From the NCBI GenBank assembly GCA_020849725.1, contig JADLAZ010000033.1, positions 1 to 5,643 on the forward strand: a DNA stretch of 5,643 bases, read 5' to 3'. Positions 1-5,643 of the stretch are shown here, in pieces. Source of the DNA: Chloroflexota bacterium. Its GTDB lineage: Bacteria; Chloroflexota; Chloroflexia; Thermomicrobiales; JADLAZ01. Under the pieces are notes generated by a model. It searched no databases. It saw nothing but the letters and a program-made list of their open reading frames with translations, and had not been told where the DNA came from. How positions within the stretch are numbered: the first letter of the stretch is position 1; each line of letters opens with the position of its first letter. The position numbers and the translations under genes were made by a program.

Positions 1-2
1 TC

Positions 3-740
<738 letters not shown>

Positions 741-747
741 GCCACGG

Positions 748-792
748 AGAGCCAGTAGGCGAATTACTACGAGGGCGTCGCCTGCTGGCTCT
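748..792. terminator. Bidirectional terminator-like hairpin between convergent genes
   Basis: Bases 748-762 pair with 778-792 in a 15-bp stem containing one G-T wobble (756/784), around a 15-base loop. The arms read AGAGCCAGTAGGCGA and TCGCCTGCTGGCTCT. It starts seven bases after the ABC ATPase stop, and its right arm covers two bases of the E2-like gene's stop codon (791-793). Neither side has a T-tract, so it is not a textbook intrinsic terminator. Its position between two convergent 3' ends still makes transcript termination or 3'-end protection on both strands the likeliest role. Confidence 0.7.
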
Positions 793-1630
793 ACTGGTCC
801 AGATCGGCCGCTTCCAGCCGAGCGCGCACCGTGCGCCGGAAGCGGCCGACGGGCGCGCCGTCAAGCACGCGGTGATCGAACACGACCGCCAGCGGCATGA
901 TGGTGCGGACGGCGAGCGTGTCGTCGAGCGCGACCAGCCGGCGGGCCGGTGGGCCGGCAACCAGGCAGGCCGCCTGACCGGCCGGCAGCGTCGGCTGCGC
1001 CAGCCGGCCGGCGGCCGCGCCGGTGACGACGGTGAAGGTCGGCGTGACGGCCGGTGACGGCGCGGGGTCGGCCAGCGCCCGCGCCAGCCCCGGCAGCGAC
1101 AGGTCGCCAGCGCGGGGAATGAGGCGTGGCGCCGTCTCCAGACCGATCACCGCCAGCGTGATCGACGGACGCAACTGGATGGCCGTGCCGGCCCAGACGG
1201 CATTGAGCAGCGGCTGCTTGGCCAGCGCCATCGTCACCGCGCGCAGCACGGCGGCCAGCGGCGTCAGGTCCGCCCCCTCGCTGGCCCGGAACGCCGCCGC
1301 CTGCTGGGCGACGGCCCGCAGCAGCGGCGTCAGGTCGGCCTCCATCAGCAGCCAGGCGGTCGGTGCGTCGCCCGGCGCCAACCCACCGGCCACGCTCGCG
1401 GGGACAACGCCGGTCAGCGGCGCGCTCGCCGCCAGGGCCACGGCGGATGCCGGCGGTGGATCGTCGCCCAGCCGGCGCTGCACATCGTCACGGGTGATGC
1501 GTCCGCCCTGGCCGCTGCCGGAGACGCCGGCCAGATCGAGGCCATGGGCCTGCGCCAGCCGCCGTCCCAGCGGTGTGACCCGTGGCGTGGCGACTGGGTG
1601 GGTTCTGGCGAGACGCGGCGGCTCGACCAT
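791..1630 (-). CDS. 2-oxoacid dehydrogenase E2-like acyltransferase lacking a lipoyl domain
   Basis: A 279-residue protein related to the dihydrolipoamide acyltransferase (E2) core of pyruvate/branched-chain 2-oxoacid dehydrogenase complexes, which moves acyl groups from lipoamide to CoA. The ATG at 1630 is chosen because GGAGGGG lies just upstream and family similarity begins soon after it; the frame stays open to 1741, but that extension is low-complexity. Residues 17-54 form a peripheral-subunit-binding domain (VTPLGRRLAQAHGLDL...GSGQGGRITRDDV). Residues about 70-279 resemble the catalytic domain and end in FDHRVLDGA, with the HxxxD pair His253/Asp257. Oddities: no lipoyl domain; the usual basic (R)RxIAxxM start of the catalytic domain is replaced by VPASVAGGLAP; and the usual FTISNLG stretch reads FTVVTGAAAG (about 199-208) after a shortened preceding segment. 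No E1 or E3 gene adjoins it. It may be a divergent E2, an assembly subunit or an unrelated acyltransferase. The family call is firm; activity is uncertain. Confidence 0.85.
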   Translation of the reverse strand: MVEPPRLARTHPVATPRVTPLGRRLAQAHGLDLAGVSGSGQGGRITRDDVQRRLGDDPPPASAVALAASAPLTGVVPASVAGGLAPGDAPTAWLLMEADLTPLLRAVAQQAAAFRASEGADLTPLAAVLRAVTMALAKQPLLNAVWAGTAIQLRPSITLAVIGLETAPRLIPRAGDLSLPGLARALADPAPSPAVTPTFTVVTGAAAGRLAQPTLPAGQAACLVAGPPARRLVALDDTLAVRTIMPLAVVFDHRVLDGAPVGRFRRTVRARLEAADLDQ

Positions 1631-1633
1631 GTC

Positions 1634-1640
1634 CCCTCCA
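1634..1640 (-). promoter_or_regulatory. Ribosome binding site deciding the E2-like gene start
   Basis: Read on the minus strand, a GGAGGGG run sits 3-4 bases before the ATG at 1630. It supports this start over upstream in-frame codons, which would add a 37-residue proline- and arginine-rich leader with no E2 similarity. Confidence 0.6.
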
Positions 1641-1690
1641 TGCGGCGGCCGCGACCGGGGTGGGTTGGGCCGGCAGGCGTGCTGCGCCGG

Positions 1691-1699
1691 ATTGTAGCA
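1691..1699 (-). promoter_or_regulatory. Extended -10 promoter element for the E2-like gene
   Basis: On the minus strand this reads TGCTACAAT: a TGn extension followed by the -10 hexamer TACAAT, about 60 bases before the chosen start. No good -35 is seen at 16-18 bp spacing (best about 3 of 6 matches), which an extended -10 may tolerate. The same core octamer GCTACAAT occurs before tatA on the other strand. Confidence 0.5.
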
Positions 1700-1766
1700 T
1701 GGCTGGCCGGCCGGTCCTGGCGTGGTTTGGCGACGGCGCATGCATCCAACACATCGCCGCGTGCGC

Positions 1767-1772
1767 TACAAT
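1767..1772 (+). promoter_or_regulatory. -10 element for the tatA-cupin unit
   Basis: TACAAT (5 of 6 to TATAAT) preceded by CGC lies 43 bases before the tatA ATG, so a transcript would start near 1779. No recognisable -35 is present at 17 bp. The 185-bp region 1631-1815 has no other gene; it holds this element and the opposing one, so the two transcription units diverge from it. Confidence 0.5.
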
Positions 1773-1815
1773 GGGAGACGCGCCGCGCTGCCGGCGCCCT
1801 CACGCTGGAGGCCGT

Positions 1816-2031
1816 ATGTCGGGATCGTTGCCCGCGCTCGGTGGACCGGAACTGATCGTCATCCTGCTCGTCGTGCTGGTGCTCTTCGGTGGCGCGCGGC
1901 TGGCGAACATCGGCAAGTCCTTCGGCGCGGGGCTGCGCGAGTTCAAGAATGCCGTGACCAGCGAGCCGGAACCGAAGGTGGCGAAGACGACGGCCAAGAC
2001 CCCGCCGGCGGCCAAGGCCGGGCGCCGCTAG
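1816..2031 (+). CDS. tatA: Sec-independent protein translocase subunit TatA
   Basis: A 71-residue TatA/E family protein, the pore-forming or membrane-thinning part of the twin-arginine pathway that exports folded, often cofactor-bearing proteins. It has a short N-terminus with GPEL (residues 10-13), one membrane helix (about 13-24, all I/L/V/F), the Phe-Gly hinge F24-G25, and an amphipathic helix ARLANIGKSFGAGLREFKNAV with the conserved Phe43. The tail (48-71) is charged and Lys/Ala/Pro-rich. The pattern lines up without gaps with E. coli TatA from the hinge through the amphipathic helix; residue 30 is Ala where many family members have Pro. GGAGG (1807-1811) lies four bases before the ATG and sets the start. 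The tail is shorter than in E. coli TatA (89 residues), as in many non-proteobacterial homologues. No tatC or tatB is in the window. It is probably co-transcribed with the cupin gene 81 bases downstream. TatA is favoured over TatB because of its shortness. Confidence 0.93.
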   Translation: MSGSLPALGGPELIVILLVVLVLFGGARLANIGKSFGAGLREFKNAVTSEPEPKVAKTTAKTPPAAKAGRR

Positions 2032-2048
2032 GCCTGGCTCGGCCGGGT

Positions 2049-2105
2049 CTCCTGGTCGCCTGACGACGGTCATGGCATCGCGCCGGCCGGCGACCGGCCC
2101 AGGAG
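2049..2105 (+). promoter_or_regulatory. Possible leader structure masking the cupin ribosome binding site
   Basis: CTCCTGG (2049-2055) is exactly complementary to CCAGGAG (2099-2105), which contains most of the AGGAGG ribosome binding site (2101-2106) of the cupin gene. Between them GGCCGG (2085-2090) and CCGGCC (2094-2099) form a 6-bp GC hairpin with a 3-base loop ending just before that site. In a tatA-cupin transcript this could limit cupin translation. Such pairings are common by chance at high GC, so this is only a suggestion. Confidence 0.25.
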
Positions 2106-2112
2106 GCGAACG

Positions 2113-2754
2113 ATGTGCGGCGATCCCCACCCAGCTCCGACCGGAGTCGACGAGTTCGTGGTCGACACACCGCGCCTGCGCGCTTTCATCGACCACGTCA
2201 ACGCCGTGCGCCACAGCACGGATGACGTCGACACGATTCTGGCGCGCATCCGGCCTGCCTTCACTGACCTGCTGGCCCATGACGACTGGCTGCCGGCGCG
2301 CTATCAGGAATCCGCCATGACCAGCGGCATGGGCCAGGGCATCGGTATGTGGCTGCTCTACCGCGCTGGCGATGGGGGACTGGCCTTCTCGGCGCTGGTT
2401 GTGCCGCCGGGCGTGCAGACGCCTGTCCACGATCACCTGGCCTGGGGCCTGGTCGGCCTCTACCGCGGCGAGCAGGATGAGGATGTCTTCGCGCGCCATG
2501 ACGAAGGCATCGCCTCCGATCGCGCCGACCTGACGCTCACCCTGAGCCAGCGCCTGCATCCCGGCGACTTTTACGAGTTGCGCCCGGAGAACGATATCCA
2601 CCGCGTGCGCACCGTATCGGCCGCGACCTCTGTCTCGCTGCATTTGCTCGGCAACGACAACGGCTGCATCTGGCGCCACCGCTACTTCCCCGACGAGGGC
2701 CGCGTCGAGCCGTTCCGCTCCGGCTACGTCAACGTGGACTGTCAGGCGGGGTAG
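2113..2754 (+). CDS. Cupin-fold protein of the cysteine dioxygenase/thiol dioxygenase family
   Basis: A 213-residue protein with the cupin core of cysteine dioxygenase-like non-haem iron enzymes, which oxidise small thiols such as cysteine or 3-mercaptopropionate to sulfinates. The three iron ligands are visible: His106 and His108 in TPVHDHLAWG, and His163 in NDIHRVRT. The glycine-rich turn LYRGEQDE (116-123) and HPGDFYEL (149-156) are typical cupin strands. Of the Ser-His-Tyr triad of thiol dioxygenases, Ser175 and His177 are present in SVSLHLLG, but the residue two further on is Leu179, not Tyr. By eye, the substrate-binding Arg of mammalian cysteine dioxygenase (Arg60) aligns with Trp80. 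The substrate may therefore differ from cysteine. Residues 1-75 are a helical N-terminal part. AGGAGG (2101-2106) six bases before the ATG fixes the start. No separate promoter is seen, so it likely follows tatA in one transcript. It lacks a signal peptide and twin-arginine motif, so it is cytosolic. Confidence 0.82.
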   Translation: MCGDPHPAPTGVDEFVVDTPRLRAFIDHVNAVRHSTDDVDTILARIRPAFTDLLAHDDWLPARYQESAMTSGMGQGIGMWLLYRAGDGGLAFSALVVPPGVQTPVHDHLAWGLVGLYRGEQDEDVFARHDEGIASDRADLTLTLSQRLHPGDFYELRPENDIHRVRTVSAATSVSLHLLGNDNGCIWRHRYFPDEGRVEPFRSGYVNVDCQAG

Positions 2755-2776
2755 CAGGCCAGGAGGAGTGGGGACT

Positions 2777-2840
2777 TCGGCGGCGCTCAGCCCGTGTGGC
2801 AGGAGTTCGGGGAGTGGGGGCGTTGGCTGAGCGCCGCCGA
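2777..2840. terminator. Long 16-bp perfect hairpin in the convergent gap
   Basis: Bases 2777-2792 (TCGGCGGCGCTCAGCC) are the exact reverse complement of 2825-2840, separated by a 32-base G-rich spacer. It lies 22 bases past the cupin stop, between convergent genes. There is no T-tract on either side. It could end transcripts from both directions or be one arm pair of a dispersed repeat unit. With the hairpin at 2857-2902 it fills most of the 174-base gene-free stretch 2755-2928. Confidence 0.6.
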
Positions 2841-2856
2841 GGCCAACAAGAAGGGA

Positions 2857-2902
2857 CCCTCACCCTGCCCCTCCCGTACGCGGGCGAGGGTGGTGGTGAG
2901 GG
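2857..2902. repeat. Imperfect palindrome resembling a dispersed intergenic repeat
   Basis: Outer arms CCCTCACC (2857-2864) and GGTGAGGG (2895-2902) are perfect reverse complements. Inside, CCCT (2869-2872) can pair with AGGG (2887-2890), and CCCG (2873-2876) with CGGG (2881-2884) around a TACG tetraloop, with small bulges between. Palindromes of the CCCTCACCC...CCCTC type recur between genes in many high-GC genomes. Membership in such a family is inferred from resemblance alone, since only one copy is in the window. It sits 26 bases beyond the end of the thioredoxin-like gene and may also act as its terminator. Confidence 0.5.
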
Positions 2903-2928
2903 CCGCTCCGGTTCCCAGCCTCCGGCGC

Positions 2929-3438
2929 CTAGCCGCCCGCCGTCGTCTTGAGCGCTGCAGCCACGACGCCGCGCCAGGCGTCCTTGTTCTCGTCGCGCAG
3001 CCGGCGGCGCACGCCCAGCATCTCGGCCTCGATCACGCGGGTGATCTCCTCCGGCCGCTCCTTCAGGTTGCCGATCTCCTCCAGGTTCTCGCTCATGAAG
3101 ATAAAGGTCGGCACCGACCGGTAGATACCCTGATTCAGGTAGCGGTCCATGATGTCCAGGTTCTCGTCGCGCTGGATGACGCGCAGGTCGACATTCGGGC
3201 ACTGCTGGGCGATCTTGGCCAGGATCGGAATGTTGTAGAGCGCGTCGCCACAGCTGTCGTAGGTCAGCGCCAGGACCTTGATCGGCCCGCGTCCGCGCCA
3301 CCAGGCCAGGTCCGCGTCCGAGATCTGCACCTCATCGACGAACTGGCCCATGCGCTCCTTGTTGGCCTGCATGCGCTCGTGATACTGGGCAAAGGTCGTT
3401 GCCGCCTCGAAGCGGTCTTTGGACAGCACCGCGGCCAT
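2929..3438 (-). CDS. Thioredoxin-fold protein with a single active-site cysteine
   Basis: A 169-residue protein whose middle has a thioredoxin fold: beta strand IKVLALTYD (53-61), active-site turn SCGDALYNIPIL (62-73), strand VDLRVIQRD (83-91), and the cis-proline loop SVPTFIFM (Pro110). It resembles the family of thioredoxin-like proteins with a WCGDC-type turn (Pfam Thioredoxin_9 group, recognised by eye). Here only Cys63 remains: the second active-site Cys is Ala66 and the usual Trp is Ser62. The other cysteine, Cys80, is unlikely to replace it. A standard dithiol oxidoreductase mechanism is therefore not expected; monothiol chemistry or a binding role is more plausible. Residues 1-50 are helical and polar, with no signal peptide, and the C-terminus (127-169) is a charged helix. 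The ATG at 3438 follows AAGGAGGAGG on the minus strand. It lies downstream of the STAND ATPase gene on the same strand but has its own promoter candidate. Its partner and substrate are unknown. Confidence 0.82.
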   Translation of the reverse strand: MAAVLSKDRFEAATTFAQYHERMQANKERMGQFVDEVQISDADLAWWRGRGPIKVLALTYDSCGDALYNIPILAKIAQQCPNVDLRVIQRDENLDIMDRYLNQGIYRSVPTFIFMSENLEEIGNLKERPEEITRVIEAEMLGVRRRLRDENKDAWRGVVAAALKTTAGG

Positions 3439-3441
3439 GAG

Positions 3442-3451
3442 CCTCCTCCTT
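3442..3451 (-). promoter_or_regulatory. Strong ribosome binding site for the thioredoxin-like gene
   Basis: Read on the minus strand as AAGGAGGAGG, ending three bases before the ATG at 3438. A short hairpin (CCGGC 3457-3461 / GCCGG 3465-3469, ATT loop) lies just upstream in the leader but leaves the site exposed. Confidence 0.6.
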
Positions 3452-3530
3452 CTGGACCGGCATTGCCGGCGGTCGGTCGCGACGCCGCTCGCGGCGCACG
3501 CTGCGTGGCGGTCGGGCGAGCGGTCGGCCC

Positions 3531-3559
3531 ATGGTAGCAGGTTGGCCGGCCGTCGTCAG
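3531..3559 (-). promoter_or_regulatory. Extended -10/-35 promoter for the thioredoxin-like gene
   Basis: On the minus strand CTGACG (3559-3554, four of six to TTGACA) is followed by exactly 17 bases and then TACCAT (3536-3531), with TGC directly before it giving an extended -10 (TGCTACCAT). It sits in the 125-base gap right after the STAND ATPase stop codon (3564-3566) and would give a leader of about 85 bases. It is the best-formed promoter in the window and suggests that the thioredoxin-like gene can be expressed independently of the gene upstream. Confidence 0.5.
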
Positions 3560-3563
3560 CGTT

Positions 3564-5643
3564 CTACCAGAGTTCGTGGCGCAGCCGCTCGGCTTCGGCG
3601 CGGGTCTGGCCCGCCTCAGTGGCGCGACCCTGGGCTTCGTAGAGGACTGCGCCGGCCTCCAGCGTCATCATCAAGTACGGGCGCATGCCCGTGCGCCGGT
3701 AGAAGGCCACCGAGTGGCCCAGGTGGCCTTCCGCCCGATCGTAGGCGCCCAGGCGCGTGTGCGCCTGAGCGAGCGCCAGGTTCAGGAACGCCGCGACGAA
3801 CGCATCATCCGGTCCCTGAGCGGCCGCCAGGAGCTGCTCCATCTCCTGGATCGCCTCAGGCTGTTGGGTCGCGGCGAAGCGCGCGATGGCCAGGCCGGCT
3901 TCGGCGCCGGGCTTCAACATCGCCGCGGCCAGCTCGCTGGTGTGCTCTACGAGCCGCAGCGCCTCTTCCAGGGCTGCCTGGGCCTGGGGCAGGTCTGGCT
4001 GGCGGAGATACCCCAGGCCGGTGAAGATCTGGCCGGCACAGGCGCACTCCAGGCCGCCGACGCTGGCCGATACTTCCGCGCCGCGCCGGGTGAGCGCCAG
4101 CCCACGCTCGATCTCGCCCATGTCGATGTACGCCTGGCCGATGGAGACATTGACATCGGCCTGGTTCACGGTGGAGAGCGAGGCCGACACCCGATCTTCC
4201 GCGGCCACGATCGCGGCCCGCGCCGTCGCGAACTCGCCCAGGCGCGCATGGGCCAGCGCCTTCATCCCCTGGGCGTGGGCCTCGACCTCGGGGTTCGCGT
4301 AGGTCTGCGTGAGCGCGATCACCTGATCGAGACGCTCCACAGCGCCGCGCGGATCGGTGTCGACCATGCTGAACGTGGACAAGAACATCGGCACTATGCA
4401 GAGGCGGTCTTCGCCCAACTCCATCGCCAGGCGGTAGCCCTCGCTGAGGTAGGCGAAGGCGCGGCCGGGGAACCCGGACAAGAGATTGACATTGGCGGTC
4501 CAGATCAGCACCTGAGCCAGTGCCGACGTGTCACTCTGCGTCCGGGCCAGCGCCTCGGCCCGCGCCAGCCGGGCCAGCATCTCCGCGCGGTGCGTCTCAT
4601 CGTCGTGGCGCCGCTGCTTGTACGCGACCCAGGTCCAGGCCAGGGTGGCGGCGACGATCTGGCTGGCCGGCGCCTCCGGCTGCCGCTCCAGCGCGGTGAT
4701 GGCGCGCTCGTAGTGCTCGAACGCTTCCCGCAGCGCGTGCATCGTCACCGCCCGCCCGCCCGCGCGCAGCGCGTGCTCGGCAGCTCGGGGCCAGTCCTCG
4801 CCGAGCCAGAAGTGATGCGCCAGCATCGGCGCCAGCTCGCTGTGCCGCTCGGGGTAGAGGTAGGCCAGTGTCTCGCCGGCGCGGCGGTGCAGCTCTTTCC
4901 GCCGGCGCAGGAGCAGCAGGTCGTAGGCCGTCTGCTGGGTGAGCGCGTGCTTGAAGATGTACTCCAGCTCGGGGTCACGTGCCCGCTCGCGCAGCAACTC
5001 CTCACGCGTCAGGGTGTCCAGATGCGCCGCCACCGCCTCGATCCGCTCCGCGGGCGGCGCCGTTGCGCACATGGCCTTGAGCGTTCGGTAGCCGAAGATC
5101 CGGCCGAGGACGGCCGCCGCCTGCACCACGCGCTTCGGCTCATCCGGCAACCGGTCGATGCGCGCGCTCAGCACGCCGGACAGTGTGTCCGGCAGCGCCA
5201 CCGTCGCGATCTCGCGCGTTGCGCGCCAGTGGCCATTCTCCCGCACGATGTGCCTGGAATCGATTAGCGATCGGATCAGCTCCTCCAGGTAGAAGGGGTT
5301 GCCCTCGGACGTGCTGAGGATCAGCGCGCGCACGCTCGCCGGCAGGTCTTCGATGTGCAGCAAGTGCGCCAGCAGGTCTTGTGCTTGCTCGGCGTCGAGC
5401 GGCTCGAGATCGATGTCGGTGTAGGCCGCGCCCAGCGTAGCGCGCAGCCGCGTCACGACCGGCCAGCTCGGCGCGTCGTGGTCGGCACGCGACAGACAGA
5501 CGATGAGCAGCGGCCGGGACTCGACCAGGTCGACGACCCGCGACAGGAGGTCGAGCGAGGCCACGTCAGCCCAGTGCAGATCGTCAAAGACGATCACGGT
5601 CGGCCCGGTCCGGGCCAGCGCGCACAAGTAGCCGCGGACCGCA
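3564..5643 (-). CDS. STAND/AAA-type ATPase with C-terminal TPR repeats (N-terminus outside window)
   Basis: The 692 residues in the window are the C-terminal part of a large signal-transduction ATPase. The frame is open to the right edge, so the real start lies beyond it. Numbering from the edge, Walker B is VIVFDDLHWAD (16-26), the DDLHWAD form seen in ATPase modules attached to adenylate/guanylate cyclase, kinase or LuxR-type regulators. It is followed by EGNPFYLEELIRSL (about 113-126), a winged-helix-like region, and YIFKHALTQQTAYDLLL (about 228-244). Residues from about 265 onward are alpha-helical TPR-like repeats rich in Ala/Leu, such as DWPRAAEHALRAGGRAVTMHALREAFEHYERAI and later YLSEGYRLAMELGE and YDRAEGHLGHSVAFYRRTG. 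The protein ends LRHELW with no LuxR helix-turn-helix, so any output domain (cyclase, kinase or DNA-binding) must be N-terminal. Walker A is also outside. The likely role is a nucleotide-switched regulator with a TPR ligand- or protein-binding platform. The family is confident; the signal and target are unknown. Confidence 0.9.
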   Translation of the reverse strand, partial: AVRGYLCALARTGPTVIVFDDLHWADVASLDLLSRVVDLVESRPLLIVCLSRADHDAPSWPVVTRLRATLGAAYTDIDLEPLDAEQAQDLLAHLLHIEDLPASVRALILSTSEGNPFYLEELIRSLIDSRHIVRENGHWRATREIATVALPDTLSGVLSARIDRLPDEPKRVVQAAAVLGRIFGYRTLKAMCATAPPAERIEAVAAHLDTLTREELLRERARDPELEYIFKHALTQQTAYDLLLLRRRKELHRRAGETLAYLYPERHSELAPMLAHHFWLGEDWPRAAEHALRAGGRAVTMHALREAFEHYERAITALERQPEAPASQIVAATLAWTWVAYKQRRHDDETHRAEMLARLARAEALARTQSDTSALAQVLIWTANVNLLSGFPGRAFAYLSEGYRLAMELGEDRLCIVPMFLSTFSMVDTDPRGAVERLDQVIALTQTYANPEVEAHAQGMKALAHARLGEFATARAAIVAAEDRVSASLSTVNQADVNVSIGQAYIDMGEIERGLALTRRGAEVSASVGGLECACAGQIFTGLGYLRQPDLPQAQAALEEALRLVEHTSELAAAMLKPGAEAGLAIARFAATQQPEAIQEMEQLLAAAQGPDDAFVAAFLNLALAQAHTRLGAYDRAEGHLGHSVAFYRRTGMRPYLMMTLEAGAVLYEAQGRATEAGQTRAEAERLRHELW

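Noticed and set aside
1631..1741. N-terminal extension of the E2-like gene to an upstream start
   Set aside because: The extra 37 residues are Pro/Arg-rich and unlike the family, would run across the promoter candidate, and lack the GGAGGGG site that precedes the ATG at 1630.
1582..1815. Upstream extension of the tatA frame
   Set aside because: It would place about 78 unrelated residues before the membrane helix and cross the divergent promoter; GGAGG before 1816 sets the start.
1414..2679. A 421-codon open frame on the minus strand across tatA and the cupin gene
   Set aside because: It overlaps two well-supported genes and a divergent promoter region; its translation is low-complexity and Arg/His-rich without family features.
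2729..3301. A 190-codon minus-strand frame through the convergent gap
   Set aside because: It spans both hairpins and overlaps the thioredoxin-like gene out of frame; the product is Arg/Pro-rich with no domain.
3484..3495. Small GCCGC/GCGGC palindrome in the thioredoxin-like gene leader
   Set aside because: A 5-bp stem with a 2-base centre is expected by chance at this GC content and has no supporting context.
3531..5267. A 578-codon open frame on the plus strand opposite the STAND ATPase gene
   Set aside because: It is antisense to a gene with clear family motifs, its product is Gln/Arg/His-rich with no recognisable domain, and codon-position bias explains it as a high-GC shadow.

Overview
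This 5.6 kb window is high-GC bacterial chromosome with six protein-coding genes. Two run off the edges: an ABC-transporter ATPase at the left and a STAND-type ATPase with TPR repeats at the right. There are no RNA genes, CRISPR arrays, insertion sequences or phage genes. Strong G/C third-position bias makes long antisense open frames throughout, and these are shadows. The gene mix, the TACAAT-type -10 elements and a dispersed-repeat-like palindrome (CCCTCACC...GGTGAGGG) fit a Chloroflexota bacterium, perhaps Thermomicrobia/Sphaerobacter-like. That assignment is inference from general knowledge, and a high-GC actinobacterium cannot be excluded.

Layout: (1) 3-740 (+), the C-terminal two thirds of a MalK/UgpC-type sugar-importer ATPase. 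It converges on (2) 791-1630 (-), a short protein with an E2 peripheral-subunit-binding domain and a divergent 2-oxoacid dehydrogenase acyltransferase domain but no lipoyl domain. A 15-bp hairpin fills the gap between their 3' ends. (3) A 185-bp divergent region (1631-1815) carries a TACAAT -10 element on each strand. It serves gene 2 leftward and, rightward, (4) tatA (1816-2031), followed by (5) a cysteine-dioxygenase-like cupin (2113-2754). (6) A 174-bp convergent gap (2755-2928) holds two hairpins in tandem. (7) 2929-3438 (-) is a thioredoxin-fold protein that keeps only one cysteine of the usual CxxC. (8) A 125-bp gap contains a good extended -10/-35 promoter for it. (9) 3564 to the right edge (-) is the STAND ATPase/TPR protein.

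Functional reading: the six genes do not form one pathway. They make up at least four transcription units: ABC ATPase; E2-like; tatA-cupin; and STAND ATPase followed by the separately promoted thioredoxin-like gene. A thiol/redox leaning (cupin thiol dioxygenase-like plus thioredoxin-like) is possible, but these two genes are convergent and share no operon. The most unusual items are three proteins that keep a family fold while losing expected catalytic features: the E2-like protein, the cupin (Tyr of the Ser-His-Tyr triad not seen) and the single-cysteine thioredoxin-like protein. I see no convincing evidence of a wholly new multi-gene system.
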